NCBI GenBank assembly: GCA_029959085.1
Contig: JARWIR010000001.1
Location: 65,472,899 to 65,536,898, forward strand
Source of the DNA: Nemophila menziesii
Taxonomy: Eukaryota > Streptophyta > Magnoliopsida > Boraginales > Hydrophyllaceae
Length of the DNA stretch: 64,000 nt
Direction of reading: 5' to 3'
The notes beneath the pieces were generated by a model, which did not search any database, had not been told where the DNA came from, and worked only from the letters and a program-made list of their open reading frames with translations. Within the stretch, counting starts at the first letter, position 1, and each line of letters opens with the position of its first letter. The translations under genes were made by a program, and so were the position numbers. Of this stretch, positions 9,279 through 20,341 are shown piece by piece.

Positions 9279-9820
9279 AGTATGTTTATGAGATGTTTTA
9301 TTTTGTGTGCTTTGAGTATTTGCAGGAAAACACACATTGATAGTAAAGAAAAGATTAGTTAGCAATGCGATATAAAGTATGTTCGATATCAGGGGGCCAT
9401 GAGTGGTGCGTAGGCCGTGAGATCTAAGCTAGTTGATAAACCCATTTGATGAACGTGTTAAAGGTAAGAGAATAACAAAATTTCATAGTTTAGAAAGCGA
9501 TTAAGGCGGTTCTTTCATAAGCCTCTTGTTGCCTTTTAGCTTGTTGTCCATTTATTATATTTTATATCCTTCTCAGCCCCTTCTAGCCTTTCTAAAGCCT
9601 TTTTATTAGCCACATTTTAATCCATATCCTTTTATATTATAGGCCTTTTCCATATAACCCGCACTCGAATCGCTATGCATAGACAATTGTTTTAGAGCTT
9701 GAGTTTGGGGTGGTGGGTCCACCATTATGGGAAATATTATTCGGTTGGGATTTTTTAGCTTATTAATTGTGCTATGTTCTATATTTTTATGATGATTCAC
9801 ATGTTTATTATATTGTAACC
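9279..9820 (+). mobile_element. E0: right part of the host element
   Basis: This continues the 3' noncoding region of E0 after the E1 insertion and matches the reverse complement of about 12790-13340 in E2, including the GAGTTTGGGGTGGTGGG block at about 9700. It stops abruptly after TATTGTAACC (9811-9820), where sequence in opposite orientation begins. The 3' LTR of E0 is missing. Confidence 0.75.
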
Positions 9821-10350
9821 AAGACCCCCAACTCAAATGATGAAACCCACCACCCCAAACTCAAGCTCTAAAACAACTTGTCTCAGGTTTTGCGATTTGA
9901 GTGAGAGTCATATAGATAAGTCCTATACCCTAAGGGGTATGGCTTATAATGTGGCTAAATAAAAGGCTTTAGAAAGGATTAGAGGGGCTAAGACAGATAA
10001 ATAATAATAATCAAATAAAAGGGTGAGAAAGCAAAAAGACTTCAAGTGGCTTCAATATGAAAGAACTGCCTTATTCACTTTTCTAACTACCAGATTTCTT
10101 TACGGTCTTCACTATTAGTTCATAGACAAGCGGATTTTAAACTAATTTCAAACTCACATTCTACACACCAATTAACTCTCCCTAAGTTCCAACATGACGC
10201 TTCTTACACATTGCTCAATAATCTTCCATATTGTTTACATCCTGTTTTCATACAGGCATACTTAACATATTTGTGTCACCATTCAAAAACATACTACCTA
10301 CTATCATGGATTTAATTAAAACATGCTCAATAGGCACATTCACCATATTC
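9821..10350 (-). mobile_element. Inverted 3' noncoding fragment of an E2-like element
   Basis: The segment starts AAGACCCCCAACTCAAA, the reverse complement of a polypurine tract, and then matches the 3' noncoding region of E2 in the same (minus) orientation with a deletion. Together with 9279-9820 it makes a large imperfect inverted repeat, two element tails head to head. It has no LTR. Confidence 0.65.
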
Positions 10351-10379
10351 TATGCCAATTCTAACATATTTGTGTCATT

Positions 10380-10487
10380 ACCCATTTCTGATACAAATCT
10401 GAAAGATGACACTGAACTCAAGACATTTGTAGAGGCGTACACTCTGGAAAATATCAACACCAAATGCTTGAGATTGCGAAGAAAGGG
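10380..10487 (+). pseudogene. Gag fragment of an E2-like element
   Basis: About 100 bases translate to a peptide with DDTELKTFVEAYTLEN, which closely matches DDTVLKTFVEAYQPEN in the E2 polyprotein, but in the opposite orientation to E2. It is cut off exactly at the E2 LTR boundary. The fragment is too short to function and is useful only as a record of what E2 landed in or recombined with. Confidence 0.7.
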
Positions 10488-12021
10488 TGGTGTCGCATAG
10501 GGTGTGATAAAAATAAGATAAAATTAAGCCAAGAAACTACGCACTCTCACCCTAGACAGGCACAGTACTGCAAGTATTACAGGACGTAAGCAAGTTTTAG
10601 TTAGTAAGTTGAGTTCGTTCTCAGGGACTTAAGTGTGTTAATCGCGTGAGTAGAAATAACGAGTAAAAGTAAATAATTAAAGACAGAAATTAAAAGCTAT
10701 GAATTTCGAAAATACTAATTAAAACTAAGGAAATAAAAGACAAAAAAGTAAAAGATTAAGAATATGAGATGAGAAGTATAGCTTAGGTTTTGATAGTATG
10801 CACTAATCCTTCTAATTCTATCTATAGATCTAGTTAATAAGGGAGAATATTAGCTCTTGGTATACTTAGTCAGGATTCTAAATTCCCATACCTTAGACCT
10901 TGAGAACGACTAAGGGTGCTACGGCACAACCAAGACATGGTTTCAAATAGGGTTATCAAACGCTACTAAGGCCCTAAGCAAACACTGCAATCATTGGTGA
11001 TATGGTGATTAAAACAAACCCTAATGACTATCTAGTTAGAATCATGTTTTGTCAGAACTAATATCGACACTAGACATTATGTGGTGGTTCAATAGTTAAA
11101 CACCCTGTCAAGGAGACCATCTAACTACTATTAAAACAATCCTAAAGTGATCAGTTCTAGGAAAGACAATAAATCAAAACACATAAACAAATATTAAGTA
11201 AGTAGCTAATATCAGATTAAAACATGTAATTCCCAAAGAAACTTAGATAGAAGAATTAGAATTCATAGATTATACATTATGCAAAACCCAAGCTATGGGA
11301 GGTTTAGTTCATACCTGAAGGAAATAAACTAAAAGAAATTACAAAAGACATCATCTTGCTCTCTACAATAAATTGGAAGAATAAAACCTTAAGAACTAAT
11401 TACTATGAGGCAAGGATGATTTTACAAGTGATATAAGGGTGTATTTATAAGTGTCTAGAAGACCTAATTCGTTTTCTTGAGGAATAGATAAAGTATTGGA
11501 CTCCTAGCCCAACTCAAATTCGTATGGAAATAAAGATAAACACTGCTGGACCGTTTTGAGCATATCTTTTTCGTTATTGGTCGGTTTGAGCTCCATAAGA
11601 TACCAAAAGAATCGTAACAGAATTATCTTTGTCCCTATGAAAGGAAATTACCAAAACCGGCCTATTTCTTGGGGGTAAATAGCACTTCTTTAGGCGTGTA
11701 CTGCAGAATCCCAGATTTAGGCAGCTTTTCCTTTTCCATCTTTTTAGCTTTTTTTTTCCTTATCTCCAATTACCATGCAAATCTATTTCCATAAGTTGTT
11801 GTCTTTGACTTGGAATCTAATTAAACTCCATAATTATCTTTAAAGCTACACACTAAAATAAACAATTAAACCCAATATGCTCTAAAAATATTATTTTACT
11901 AAATCAAGACTCAAAATAGGAAAGTGCACTATTTCTCAAGAAAATCGACATTTATGACTTCTAAATCACTAAAAATGATGTCTCATCGTAACATTAATCT
12001 ATCACAAATGAGGAGACATCA
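10488..12021 (-). repeat. E2 3' LTR
   Basis: On the minus strand it begins TGATGTCTCC with a 9-bp inverted partner GAGACATCA about 30 bases in, and ends GCGACACCA. Its reverse-strand TATA sequence TATAAATAC lies near 11444-11452. It matches 18815-20341. Confidence 0.9.
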
Positions 12022-13582
12022 AGACCCCCAACTCAAAGTTGTATCGTCCCGATACAATAAAGATAAAAACAAAGGGAAGTCTATAAATACACACTTATAA
12101 AATTTTCAATACAATGGGAAAAAGCATAGAAAAATATATAGAATAATCATAAAGCAACAACTCAGAAAATTTCATGCAATAATATTCATAAACTACATAC
12201 CTGTACATTTCTCATATCCGCAGTCAACACGGCTTGAATTCAAGATCAGATTAGTTTCGCAATGTAAGAAGGATTTGGACTTTACTCAGTTCCCCAAGAG
12301 AGCTATAGATTGTTCATCAAACCTCACTAGTATTCCAAGATCCACTCAACTAATTTCTAATGGCTCAATCACTTCTCAATTACATAGCAAAGAATCAAAA
12401 GGTCTTAAGGTTGTAATTTAGGCTTAGGGACGGTATGATAGTATATTTGGATAATTTGGAGTGAGCTTTTGGCTCTCTCCTCACTATCCATCAACGAATC
12501 GCCCTAGAGCTTGAGTTACTCTCATAAAACGTTTCTCACTCAACCCAATGAATTCCTTGATGCACAATTTTAGCATCCCCAATAACCCAATTTAAAGCAT
12601 AAGATGTTCACTTATATATATTTTCTTTTCTTTTCAAATCAATTTTTTCTATAGCTATGACTCTTTTTTTAATGTTGAGATATCCCGCTATTTTCTCACA
12701 TATATATTTTTTCTTTTTATGCCCTTGTTGGCAAAATTAGCTCGTAGCTTCTTTTTCATTCACTATTACCCCGGCAAAGGGTTACAACAAAAATATGTGA
12801 ATCATCATCAATATAAAGCCCAAAGCACAATTAATAAGCTCAAAAATCCCATCCCAATAACAATTCCCATAATGGTGGACCCACCACCCCAAACTCCAGC
12901 TCTAAAACAACTGTCTATGCATCGCGATTCGAGTGCGGGTCATATGGAAAAGTCCTATAATCTAAAGGATATGGCTTATAACGTGTTTCAATAAAAAGGC
13001 TTTAGAAAGGCTAGAAGGGGCTGAGAAGATATAGCATATAAAATAAAAAATCACAAGGTGAGAAGATATAAAAAGGCTTCAAAGTCTTCAAACATGAAAG
13101 AACCGCCTTAATCACTTTCTACACTATGTAATTTCGTTATTTTCTTACCTTTAGCACTTTCATCAAATGGTTTTGTCAACTAGCTTGGATCTCACGGCCT
13201 ACACACTTCTCAAGGTTCCCTGAGACCGAACATACTTTCTATCGCATTGCTCACTAATCTTTTCTTTACTATCAACGTGTGTTTTCCTGCAAATACTCAA
13301 AGCATACAAATAAAATAGCTCATAAACATATTACTTACTATCATTAATCTACTGAGCTTATGCTTTCAAGCTATTAAACACACTCTACATCTAATTCCCA
13401 TGTATTTAATTTCTACCTAAAAACAGAAAAATGGAGATGAGAGACAACGAATCCCCACACCCCCAACTCAAAAATGAGTCGTGTCCCCACGACTCGAAAA
13501 AGACTCGAAACAGAAATTAAAATTAGCAGATAAAAGCATATTTACAGAAATGGTAAGGAAGAAAGAGAACATACTCTCGAGG
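12022..13582 (-). other. 3' noncoding region of E2 with polypurine tract
   Basis: The polypurine tract is at 12022-12038 (plus strand AAGACCCCCAACTCAAA). The region carries the conserved blocks seen in E0 and E1, a mid-region GGGGTGGTGGG motif near 12880-12895 and the hairpin at 13476-13495. An ORF at 12719-12994 on the plus strand is a chance reading of noncoding sequence. Confidence 0.7.
13476..13495 (-). other. RNA hairpin with GNRA loop (E2 copy)
   Basis: On the minus strand GAGTCGTG and CACGACTC pair around GGGA, identical to E1. It sits about 90 bases after the stop of the second ORF and is followed by a GAGTTGGGGGTG motif. Confidence 0.65.
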
Positions 13583-14788
13583 CTATTGCCTCGCATCATT
13601 GACATCCAAGGTTAAATTTGCTAGACCTTTCGTTAATTGCTCGAGGAGTTTCATGATGTGCACTTGATTAGCGTTGATTTGTGCCACATCATTGACTAAG
13701 GAAGTTTGAGCTGCTTCGAATTTCGTTAAACGCTCCTCCATCTTCTCTTGCCAATTTTGCTCCTTTTCCTCTTTCGAGACTTGCGTAGAACCCGCTCTTC
13801 GAAAGATATCCTTGATCCAAGCATTATCAATGTAACTCGCTTTAAACTCGAGTTTCTCTTCTTCACCCAATACTACATCCGCTTTTCGCACAAGACACGT
13901 GATCATAGTTGGAAATTTAACATTATAAACTGATTTAGGAGAGACCGAAAATCGTATCACCTCCTCATAGATCAACTGTGCCACATCTACTTCTTCTCCT
14001 CTCAAAATACAGTCCAAAAGTAGAGCATACTTCATAGTCACATCCAAAGTTCGTGTGTTTCCAAAGATATTAGGGACAAGGAAATTGTGCCAAATTCTTG
14101 CATCCGGTTGAAGATATTTGTAAGGCCAAGGTGCCTTCAATTCTCCCTTATGTGATTGCACTTTCTCCTTGTCTAATCCATGCTCAAAAAGTAATTCCTC
14201 ATCAAAGATTTTTTGTTTAGCAACCGCTTCTTCAAATTTGCAAAAACCTTTCAATTTCTTAAACTTGAAGTGGTTTCTAATCTCCTCAACTGTGAAAGGA
14301 ACTAGCTTTCCTCTAATCGGAACACAATCGTTTCTATCTCGGCTAAAGAGGCCTAAATAGAATTCCAAAACTAACTCATGACATAATTCAGAACGTCTTA
14401 CCATGAACGTAGACCAACCCGATTTCTCACCAAGCTCCAAGAATCTTTTGTATTCTCCTTCACCAACTTCTTCCTTGAATACTTTCTCATAAGCAAAAGG
14501 TAGTTCTTTTAATTGTTTTTCTGCAGAAGTTTTCAGGGCCCTTGAAGTTTCCTCTTTCTCTTTGGGTGTAAGACCTTGTGAAGGTTGTGTTTTCTCCTTT
14601 GCATAGTAGTAAAGCTTTTTACCATTACGATCAAACAAAGGTATTGCACGCTTTTCTACTTTATCTTTACCCTTTGATTTAGAACTAGAACCTTTGTCAA
14701 TTGATTTCTTCTTGATTAAATCCAATCCCTTGTTGTTCTTCACCTCCCTCTTGTTAGCTAAAATTGTTGTTCTATTAGTCATCTTCAA
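13583..14788 (-). CDS. Second ORF of E2: plant-transposon-type protein, 401 aa
   Basis: An intact 401-codon ORF; Met3 is an alternative start. The first 85 residues are K/S/E-rich. Residues about 100-330 resemble the protein found downstream of pol in Athila-like elements, called the putative plant transposon protein domain (from memory, PF20167). Landmarks are a YLGLFSR...VPIRGKLVPFTVEEI segment, then ARIWHNFLVPNIFGNTRTLD and a hydrophobic ALLLDCILRGEEVDVAQLIYEEV stretch. The last 60 residues look like a coiled coil. The role of this family is not established, and in Athila it occupies the env-like position. Its start follows a TTTGAGTTGGGGGTT motif. It is open although the Gag gene beside it has three stops. 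Confidence 0.75.
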   Translation of the reverse strand: MKMTNRTTILANKREVKNNKGLDLIKKKSIDKGSSSKSKGKDKVEKRAIPLFDRNGKKLYYYAKEKTQPSQGLTPKEKEETSRALKTSAEKQLKELPFAYEKVFKEEVGEGEYKRFLELGEKSGWSTFMVRRSELCHELVLEFYLGLFSRDRNDCVPIRGKLVPFTVEEIRNHFKFKKLKGFCKFEEAVAKQKIFDEELLFEHGLDKEKVQSHKGELKAPWPYKYLQPDARIWHNFLVPNIFGNTRTLDVTMKYALLLDCILRGEEVDVAQLIYEEVIRFSVSPKSVYNVKFPTMITCLVRKADVVLGEEEKLEFKASYIDNAWIKDIFRRAGSTQVSKEEKEQNWQEKMEERLTKFEAAQTSLVNDVAQINANQVHIMKLLEQLTKGLANLTLDVNDARQ

Positions 14789-15229
14789 TTAACCCCCAAC
14801 TCAAAGCTTTAGCAACCCTTGAAAGTTGAACTTGTGAATTTTTTATTGAACAAGCTTGACTTGGCCTAGGATAGGTGAATTGATGATGAATCTCTATGTG
14901 GGTGAGGTGGATTTGTAATGGGTTGGCTTGGATTTATGAAATTTTAGGATGAATTTTGAAAATTTGGCTCTTTGATTCTTCAATTTAAATAGATTTGGTG
15001 AGGATTAGGTGTTTGATTCTCTCTTGTAATGACGTGGATAGAAGATTTGATGTGTTTTTCTTGATGATTGGATATTGTTTTGGTGATTGGTGAAGGTTTT
15101 GATGAGCTTCAATGGAATTGGGAGAGTTTTGGAGAAGAGAAAGAGGCTTTAGGTTTATAAAATTCGGAATAATGGCTTAATACCTCATTTATACACTTGA
15201 ATCCCGTTTCTTTCTCTCTCTGGCGGCGT

Positions 15230-15570
15230 CGTGCGGACCAGGGGTGTACCGCAGCATCTGATGCTCGAAAATTTTTACCCACTAGAAAATACACGTGGTA
15301 CAACCCCGTGGTACGCGTTTTAGCTCTGCGGACCATGGTGCAGTGTAGGGGGTATACCGCAGGGGTACCCCGCGCCTTCTTCGTCAAAATACCCGTGGAC
15401 CTACCCCGTGGCACGCGTTTTTTTACGTGCGGACCATGGTGCGGTGTAGGGGGTAGTCCGCGGGGTTAAAATTTCTTGGTTCTGGATAAGACCCGTGGTA
15501 CGGGTTTTAGCCTCTGCGGTGCACCGCGGCTGAGGTGCAGTATACCGCACTGATGGTGCATCCTTTCCGG
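15230..15570. repeat. GC-rich imperfect tandem repeats (E2)
   Basis: Units containing CCCGTGGTACGCGTTTT, TGCGGACCATGGTGC and GTGTAGGGGGTATACCGC repeat about three times with variation, many of them self-complementary. The block is much richer in G+C than its surroundings. It occupies the same place as the palindromic block of E1, between the Gag-PR gene and the second ORF, though the sequences are unrelated. ORFs across it on both strands are artefacts. Confidence 0.7.
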
Positions 15571-15778
15571 CGAATTTTGTTTCTTCCCTAACTCGTTTTC
15601 TCCAATTCCTACACACCAAAAAACACTAATACCTTTCTCAAATATGCATTATCAACTAAAAATAACTAAATTAAACATAAATTAAAAACGTAAAAGACAT
15701 AAAAACTAAAAAACTACGGGTTGTCTCCCGTACAGCACTTTTGTTTAACGTCTTTCAAAGTTAGACGTGTTACCTCTG

Positions 15779-18658
15779 TCAAGATTTGCGAATATAGCCT
15801 CCCCAACAACGAGTTAGGCTATGAACGTCAACTAATCTGCGCTTGACCCCAGTTTTGGGGTGAATTTCTATCACTTTGGCTGAAACAACCTTAGTGACAA
15901 TGAATGGTCCCATCCACGAGTCTTTGAAACTTCGTGGCCTATTCTCGCGTTTGTGAGCTTTCCATAGAACTTCATGGCCAACCCCAAACTCAATGTTTGG
16001 CTCAGTATCCACAGGCTTTAAGTGGATCTTCTCAGGAGGGACTTTGTGATGTGAAAGGCTGTGGATGACAGGAGTGGTGGGATCTAACTTCCTTGGTTTC
16101 TTACCCAAGACATAGAAGGTCTCGGATACATTCTTTGCATGAAGGGTGATGGTCCCTTCTTGGAAGTTGATGACACTTTGACTTGTGGCCATGAAAGGCC
16201 GTCCAAGTATGATTGGAACCTGCTTATCTGCATCAAACTCAAGAATAACAAAGTCAGTAGGTATGGCGATATTACTTGCACGAACTAAGACGTCCTATAC
16301 TGTTCCCAATGTCCTTTTAACTGAGTTGTCAGCGAACTGCAATTTTACTGGAGTTTTCTCTAATTTCTGAAGTCCAAGCCTCTCGAACACGGACTTAGGC
16401 ATAAGATTCACACCAGAACCCACATCGTACATAACTTTCACCTTGAGCATACCATGTAATTGAATAGGAAGGTTTAAACTTCCCGGATCTTTAAGCTTTG
16501 TTGGTAGCTCTCGTTCACTTCTTCTTGAAACCCTCAGGTTTTCTCTTGGGATCTCTACACTCGCTTCTTTCTCAGGAATGACTTGCGTAAAAACTTGTTG
16601 TGGTGTAAGTCCTCTCTTCGCAATCTCAAGCATTTGGGCATTGAAATTTTCAGGTTGATACGCCTCTACAAATGTCTTGAGTACAGTGTCATCCTTAGGA
16701 TTTGTATCAGGAATAGTTGATGACACTGGTTGAACAATAGGTGGCGATTCCACCTTCTCTTCTTCTTTCTCTTCATGCACAGCAGGTGCAACTTCATCTT
16801 TTGATTCCTCCTTTGAGGTTTATTTCTCTTTCTCTTTAGCCAGCTCAGCTTCATAATCCATTACCGATCGAATCTCCTCTTGCATATTTCTCAAAAGTTG
16901 TATAAATTCGGCTTTCTCTTGATCGCCCTCCACGTAAACCTTAGAACTGTCAGATTCCACGGGGCTAGACTTGGTTGGTTCTTCTTCGGTACTCGGAACT
17001 TCCACGGCACTAACGGCAGCATGCGGTACTTCCTCTTTTTCTTTTTCAATTTCAAGGCAAATTGCCTTGCAAGCTTCGAACCCAACATTGTTTTCACCTC
17101 CTTCGATTGCCTTTACTTCCTTTTGTTCTATTAAATTTGTTAACACTTTGTTTAACTGTTCTACTTGAGTACCTAACATCTGAAGTATGGCATCTTGTCC
17201 TCGGACCTTCTCTTCCTGAGCGTTCATAGTCGTGGTCAAACGGTCCAGAGCTTGTGATATTTGTTGATTGTCCATAGATCCTTCTTGAGGATACTGAGGT
17301 AAAGCTTTCTGATCTAATGAATCGGTATAAGCATCTTGAACAGGTTGTTGAGGGGGAGCAGGTCTATTCTGATATTGATTTTGGTACTGACCTCTCGGTT
17401 GGAAAGAGTTGTTCTGGGGGCGCTGTTGATAATGACTAGGATTAGCGGCCCCTTGTGGATTTGAATACTGCATGCCCAGATGGTTTCGGTTACCCCAATG
17501 ATAACCTTCGCGATTAGATATAAAGTAAACCAATTGTGGATTTGATTCGCACTCTTCCCATGTATGATTATTAACCCCACATTGTTGACAACCTTGTGTT
17601 TCTTGTACTACGTTTGCAGCGGCTAAATTCTTTTGCATCTCTAACTTCAGCTCTTTGATTTGATTTTCTAACGTGGATATTTGAGCTGAGTTCGCAGTTT
17701 CTGCATCTAAACGAAGCGTTCCTCGGGTCTTTTCTACAGAAGCTCGCGTTGAAGGCCAACTTATTTCTTGTTCCATAATATTTTCCAAAACTTCGGAAGC
17801 TTTATTATGATTCATGGACACAAAGTTACCCTTTCCAATGTTATCCACCTTCTCTCTACCTTTACCATTAAGTCCTTCATAAAATATAGCAAGTTGTAGA
17901 GCAGGGGTATAACCATGGAGAGGGCATCTAGCTAATTTTTGTTGAAATCTTGTCCATGACTCTCCTACTGTTTCTCCATCTTCTTGGCAAAATCTTGCAA
18001 GCTCGGTTTGATCTTTGAGTCCCATACTCTTCGGATAAAAACGGTTAAAGAACACGGCTTGAAGTTCTCTCCAAGAATGAATTGTTCCAGGTGGTTGTCT
18101 TTCTAGCCAATCGCTAGCTCTACCGGTCAAGAAGAACGAAAACATGTGACAATACAGTTGCTCGCGTGTAATGCCAGGAATAATGTAGGCATCACAAATC
18201 TGCATGAACTTCTGAATCGATCTTACCGGATCTTGAATTGTTGTACCAGTGTAGAGTCAAAAACTTTGAAATTGACTGAGCATACCCGGATCGGGTCTAA
18301 ACTTGATATTTGGGATCTCTTGAGGGCGGTAACCGATTGGTTGAACATGAAACGGCACATGAAGACCAGGGAGATCTTGTTGTGCTTGATTCTTTTGATT
18401 ATTAACGTTATTCTGCCCATTACCTCCTCCTACTGGTAATTGTTGTCCTTCTTGTCCACCAAGTGGTGGATCTTGTTGTTGTCCACCGAGTGGTGGATTC
18501 AGTTGAGCACCAAGTGGAGGGTTTTGTTGAGGTCCTCCAAGTGGTGGATTTAGTTGGGCTGCCATTGCTCTTCTTAAGGCTCTTTCCTCACGAACTCGTT
18601 TGTTGTAAGGTCTGAAGCTTCTCTCAGGCTCCGATAAAAGAGGCCAAGAATTAAACAC
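15779..18658 (-). pseudogene. Gag-protease-integrase-tail gene of E2, three nonsense codons
   Basis: One reading frame of 960 codons runs from Met at 18658 to 15779, interrupted by in-frame stops near 18242 (TGA), 16817 (TAA) and 16303 (TAG); no frameshift is needed. In order it shows a PPLGG-repeat N-terminus, a Gag domain, a zinc knuckle CQQCGVNNHTWEEC, a protease motif DVGSGVNLMP, ILGRPFMATS, and an integrase tail with WMGPFIVTKV and a CWGGY ending. RT, RNase H and integrase core are absent, exactly as in E1. The protein could not be made full length unless stops were read through. Confidence 0.88.
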
Positions 18659-18790
18659 TGTGAATCCTGAAAAAGACTAAAGCAAACCACAAGCTTAAAT
18701 TTGGAAAAACAAAAACTAAATACTGAAAAATAAAAACTAATTAAAAACTACTACTCGAAATAGATAACCCACACGCTAACGAGACACAAG

Positions 18791-18808
18791 TCCCCGGCAG
18801 CGGCGCCA
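18791..18808 (-). other. Primer binding site for tRNA-Asp (E2)
   Basis: The reverse complement reads TGGCGCCGCTGCCGGGGA, identical to E1, six bases from the LTR boundary at 18815. Confidence 0.85.
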
Positions 18809-18814
18809 AAAACT

Positions 18815-20341
18815 TGGTGTCGCCTAGGGTGTGATAAAAATAAGATAAAATTAAGCCAAGAAACTACGCACTCTCACCCTAGACAGGCACCGTACTGCAA
18901 GTATTACAGGACGTATGCAAGTTTTAGTTAGTAAGTTGAGTTCATTCTCAGGGACTTAAGTGTGTTAATCGCGTGAGTAGAAATAACGAGTAAAAGTAAA
19001 TAATTAAAGACAGAAATTAAAAGCTATGAATTTCGAAAATACTAATTAAAACTAAGGAAATAAAAGACAAAAAAGTAAAAGATTAAGAATATGAGATGAG
19101 AAGTATAGCTTAGGTTTTGCTAGTATGCACTAATCCTTCTAATTCTATCTATAGATCTAGTTAATACGGGAGAATATTAGCTCTTGGTATACTTAGTCAG
19201 GATTCTAAATTCCCATACCTTAGACCTTGAGAGCGACTAAGGGGGCTACGACACAACCAAGACGTGGTTTCAAATAGGGTTATCAAACGCTACTAAGGCC
19301 CTAAGCAAACACTGCAATCATTGGTGATATGGTGATTAAAACAAACCCTAATGACTATCTAGTTAGAATCATGTTTTGTCAGAACTAATATCGACACTAG
19401 ACATTATGTGGTGGTTCAATAGTTAAACACCCTGTCAAGAAGATCATCTAACTACTATTAAAACAATCCTAAAGTGATCAGTTCTAGGAAAGACAATAAA
19501 TCAAAACACATAAACAAATATTAAGTAAGTAGCTAATATCAGATTAAAACATGTAATTCCCAAAGAAACTTAGAAGAATTAGAATTCATAGATTATACAT
19601 TATGCAAAACCCAAGCTATGGGAGGTTTAGTTCATACCTGAAGGAAACAAACTAAAAGAAATTACAAAAGACATCATCTTGCTCTCTATAATAAACTGGA
19701 AGAATAAAACCTTAAGAACTAATTACTATGAGGAAAGGATGATTTTACAAGTGATATAAGGGTGTATTTATAGGTGTTTAGAAGACCTAATTCGTTTTCT
19801 TGAGGAAGAGATAAAGTATTGGACTCCTAGCCCAACTCAAATTCGTATGGAAATAAAGATAAACACTGCTGGACCGTTTTGAGCATATCTTCTTCGTTAT
19901 TCGTCGGTTTGAGCTCCATAAGATACCAAAAGAATCCTCACAGAATTATATTTGTCCCTATGAAAGGAAATTACCAAAATTGGCCTATTTCTTGGGGTAA
20001 ATAGCATTTCTTTAGGCGTGTGCTGCAGAATCCCAGATTTAGGCAGCTTTTCCTTTTCCATCTTTTTAGCTTTTGTTTCCTTATCTCCAATTACCATGCA
20101 AATCTCTTTCCATAAGTTGTAGTCTTTGACTTGGACTCTAATTAAGCTCCATAATTATCTTTAAAGCTACACACTAAATAAACAATTAAACCCAATATGC
20201 TCTAAAAATATAGTTTTACTAAATCAAGACTCAAAATAGGAAAGTGCACTATTTCTCAAGAAAATCGACATTTATGACTTCTAAATCACTAAAAATGATG
20301 TCTCATCCTAATATTAATCTATCACAAATGAGGAGACATCA
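18815..20341 (-). repeat. E2 5' LTR
   Basis: A 1527-bp copy of the E2 LTR, with the reverse-strand TATA sequence TATAAATAC at 19764-19772. On the minus strand it ends GGCGACACCA next to the primer site. An ORF at 19897-20097 lies inside it and is not a gene. Confidence 0.9.

Larger units (their letters stand above)
10488..20341 (-). mobile_element. E2: non-autonomous Ty3/gypsy-type LTR element, older relative of E1
   Basis: The LTRs (10488-12021 and 18815-20341) open with TGATGTCTCC and close with CA on the minus strand. The element has a tRNA-Asp primer site (18791-18808), a Gag-PR-integrase-tail gene broken by three in-frame stops (15779-18658), a GC-rich block, an intact 401-codon second ORF and a 1.5-kb 3' noncoding region. 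RT, RNase H and integrase core are absent, as in E1. LTR divergence is clearly larger than in E1 (dozens of differences by eye, including a small indel). The flanks AAGGG and TTATT do not match, so no target duplication is seen. Confidence 0.88.

Noticed and set aside
15109..15619. ORFs of 72-101 codons on both strands
   Set aside because: They overlap the GC-rich repeat block of E2 and are by-products of its lack of stop codons.
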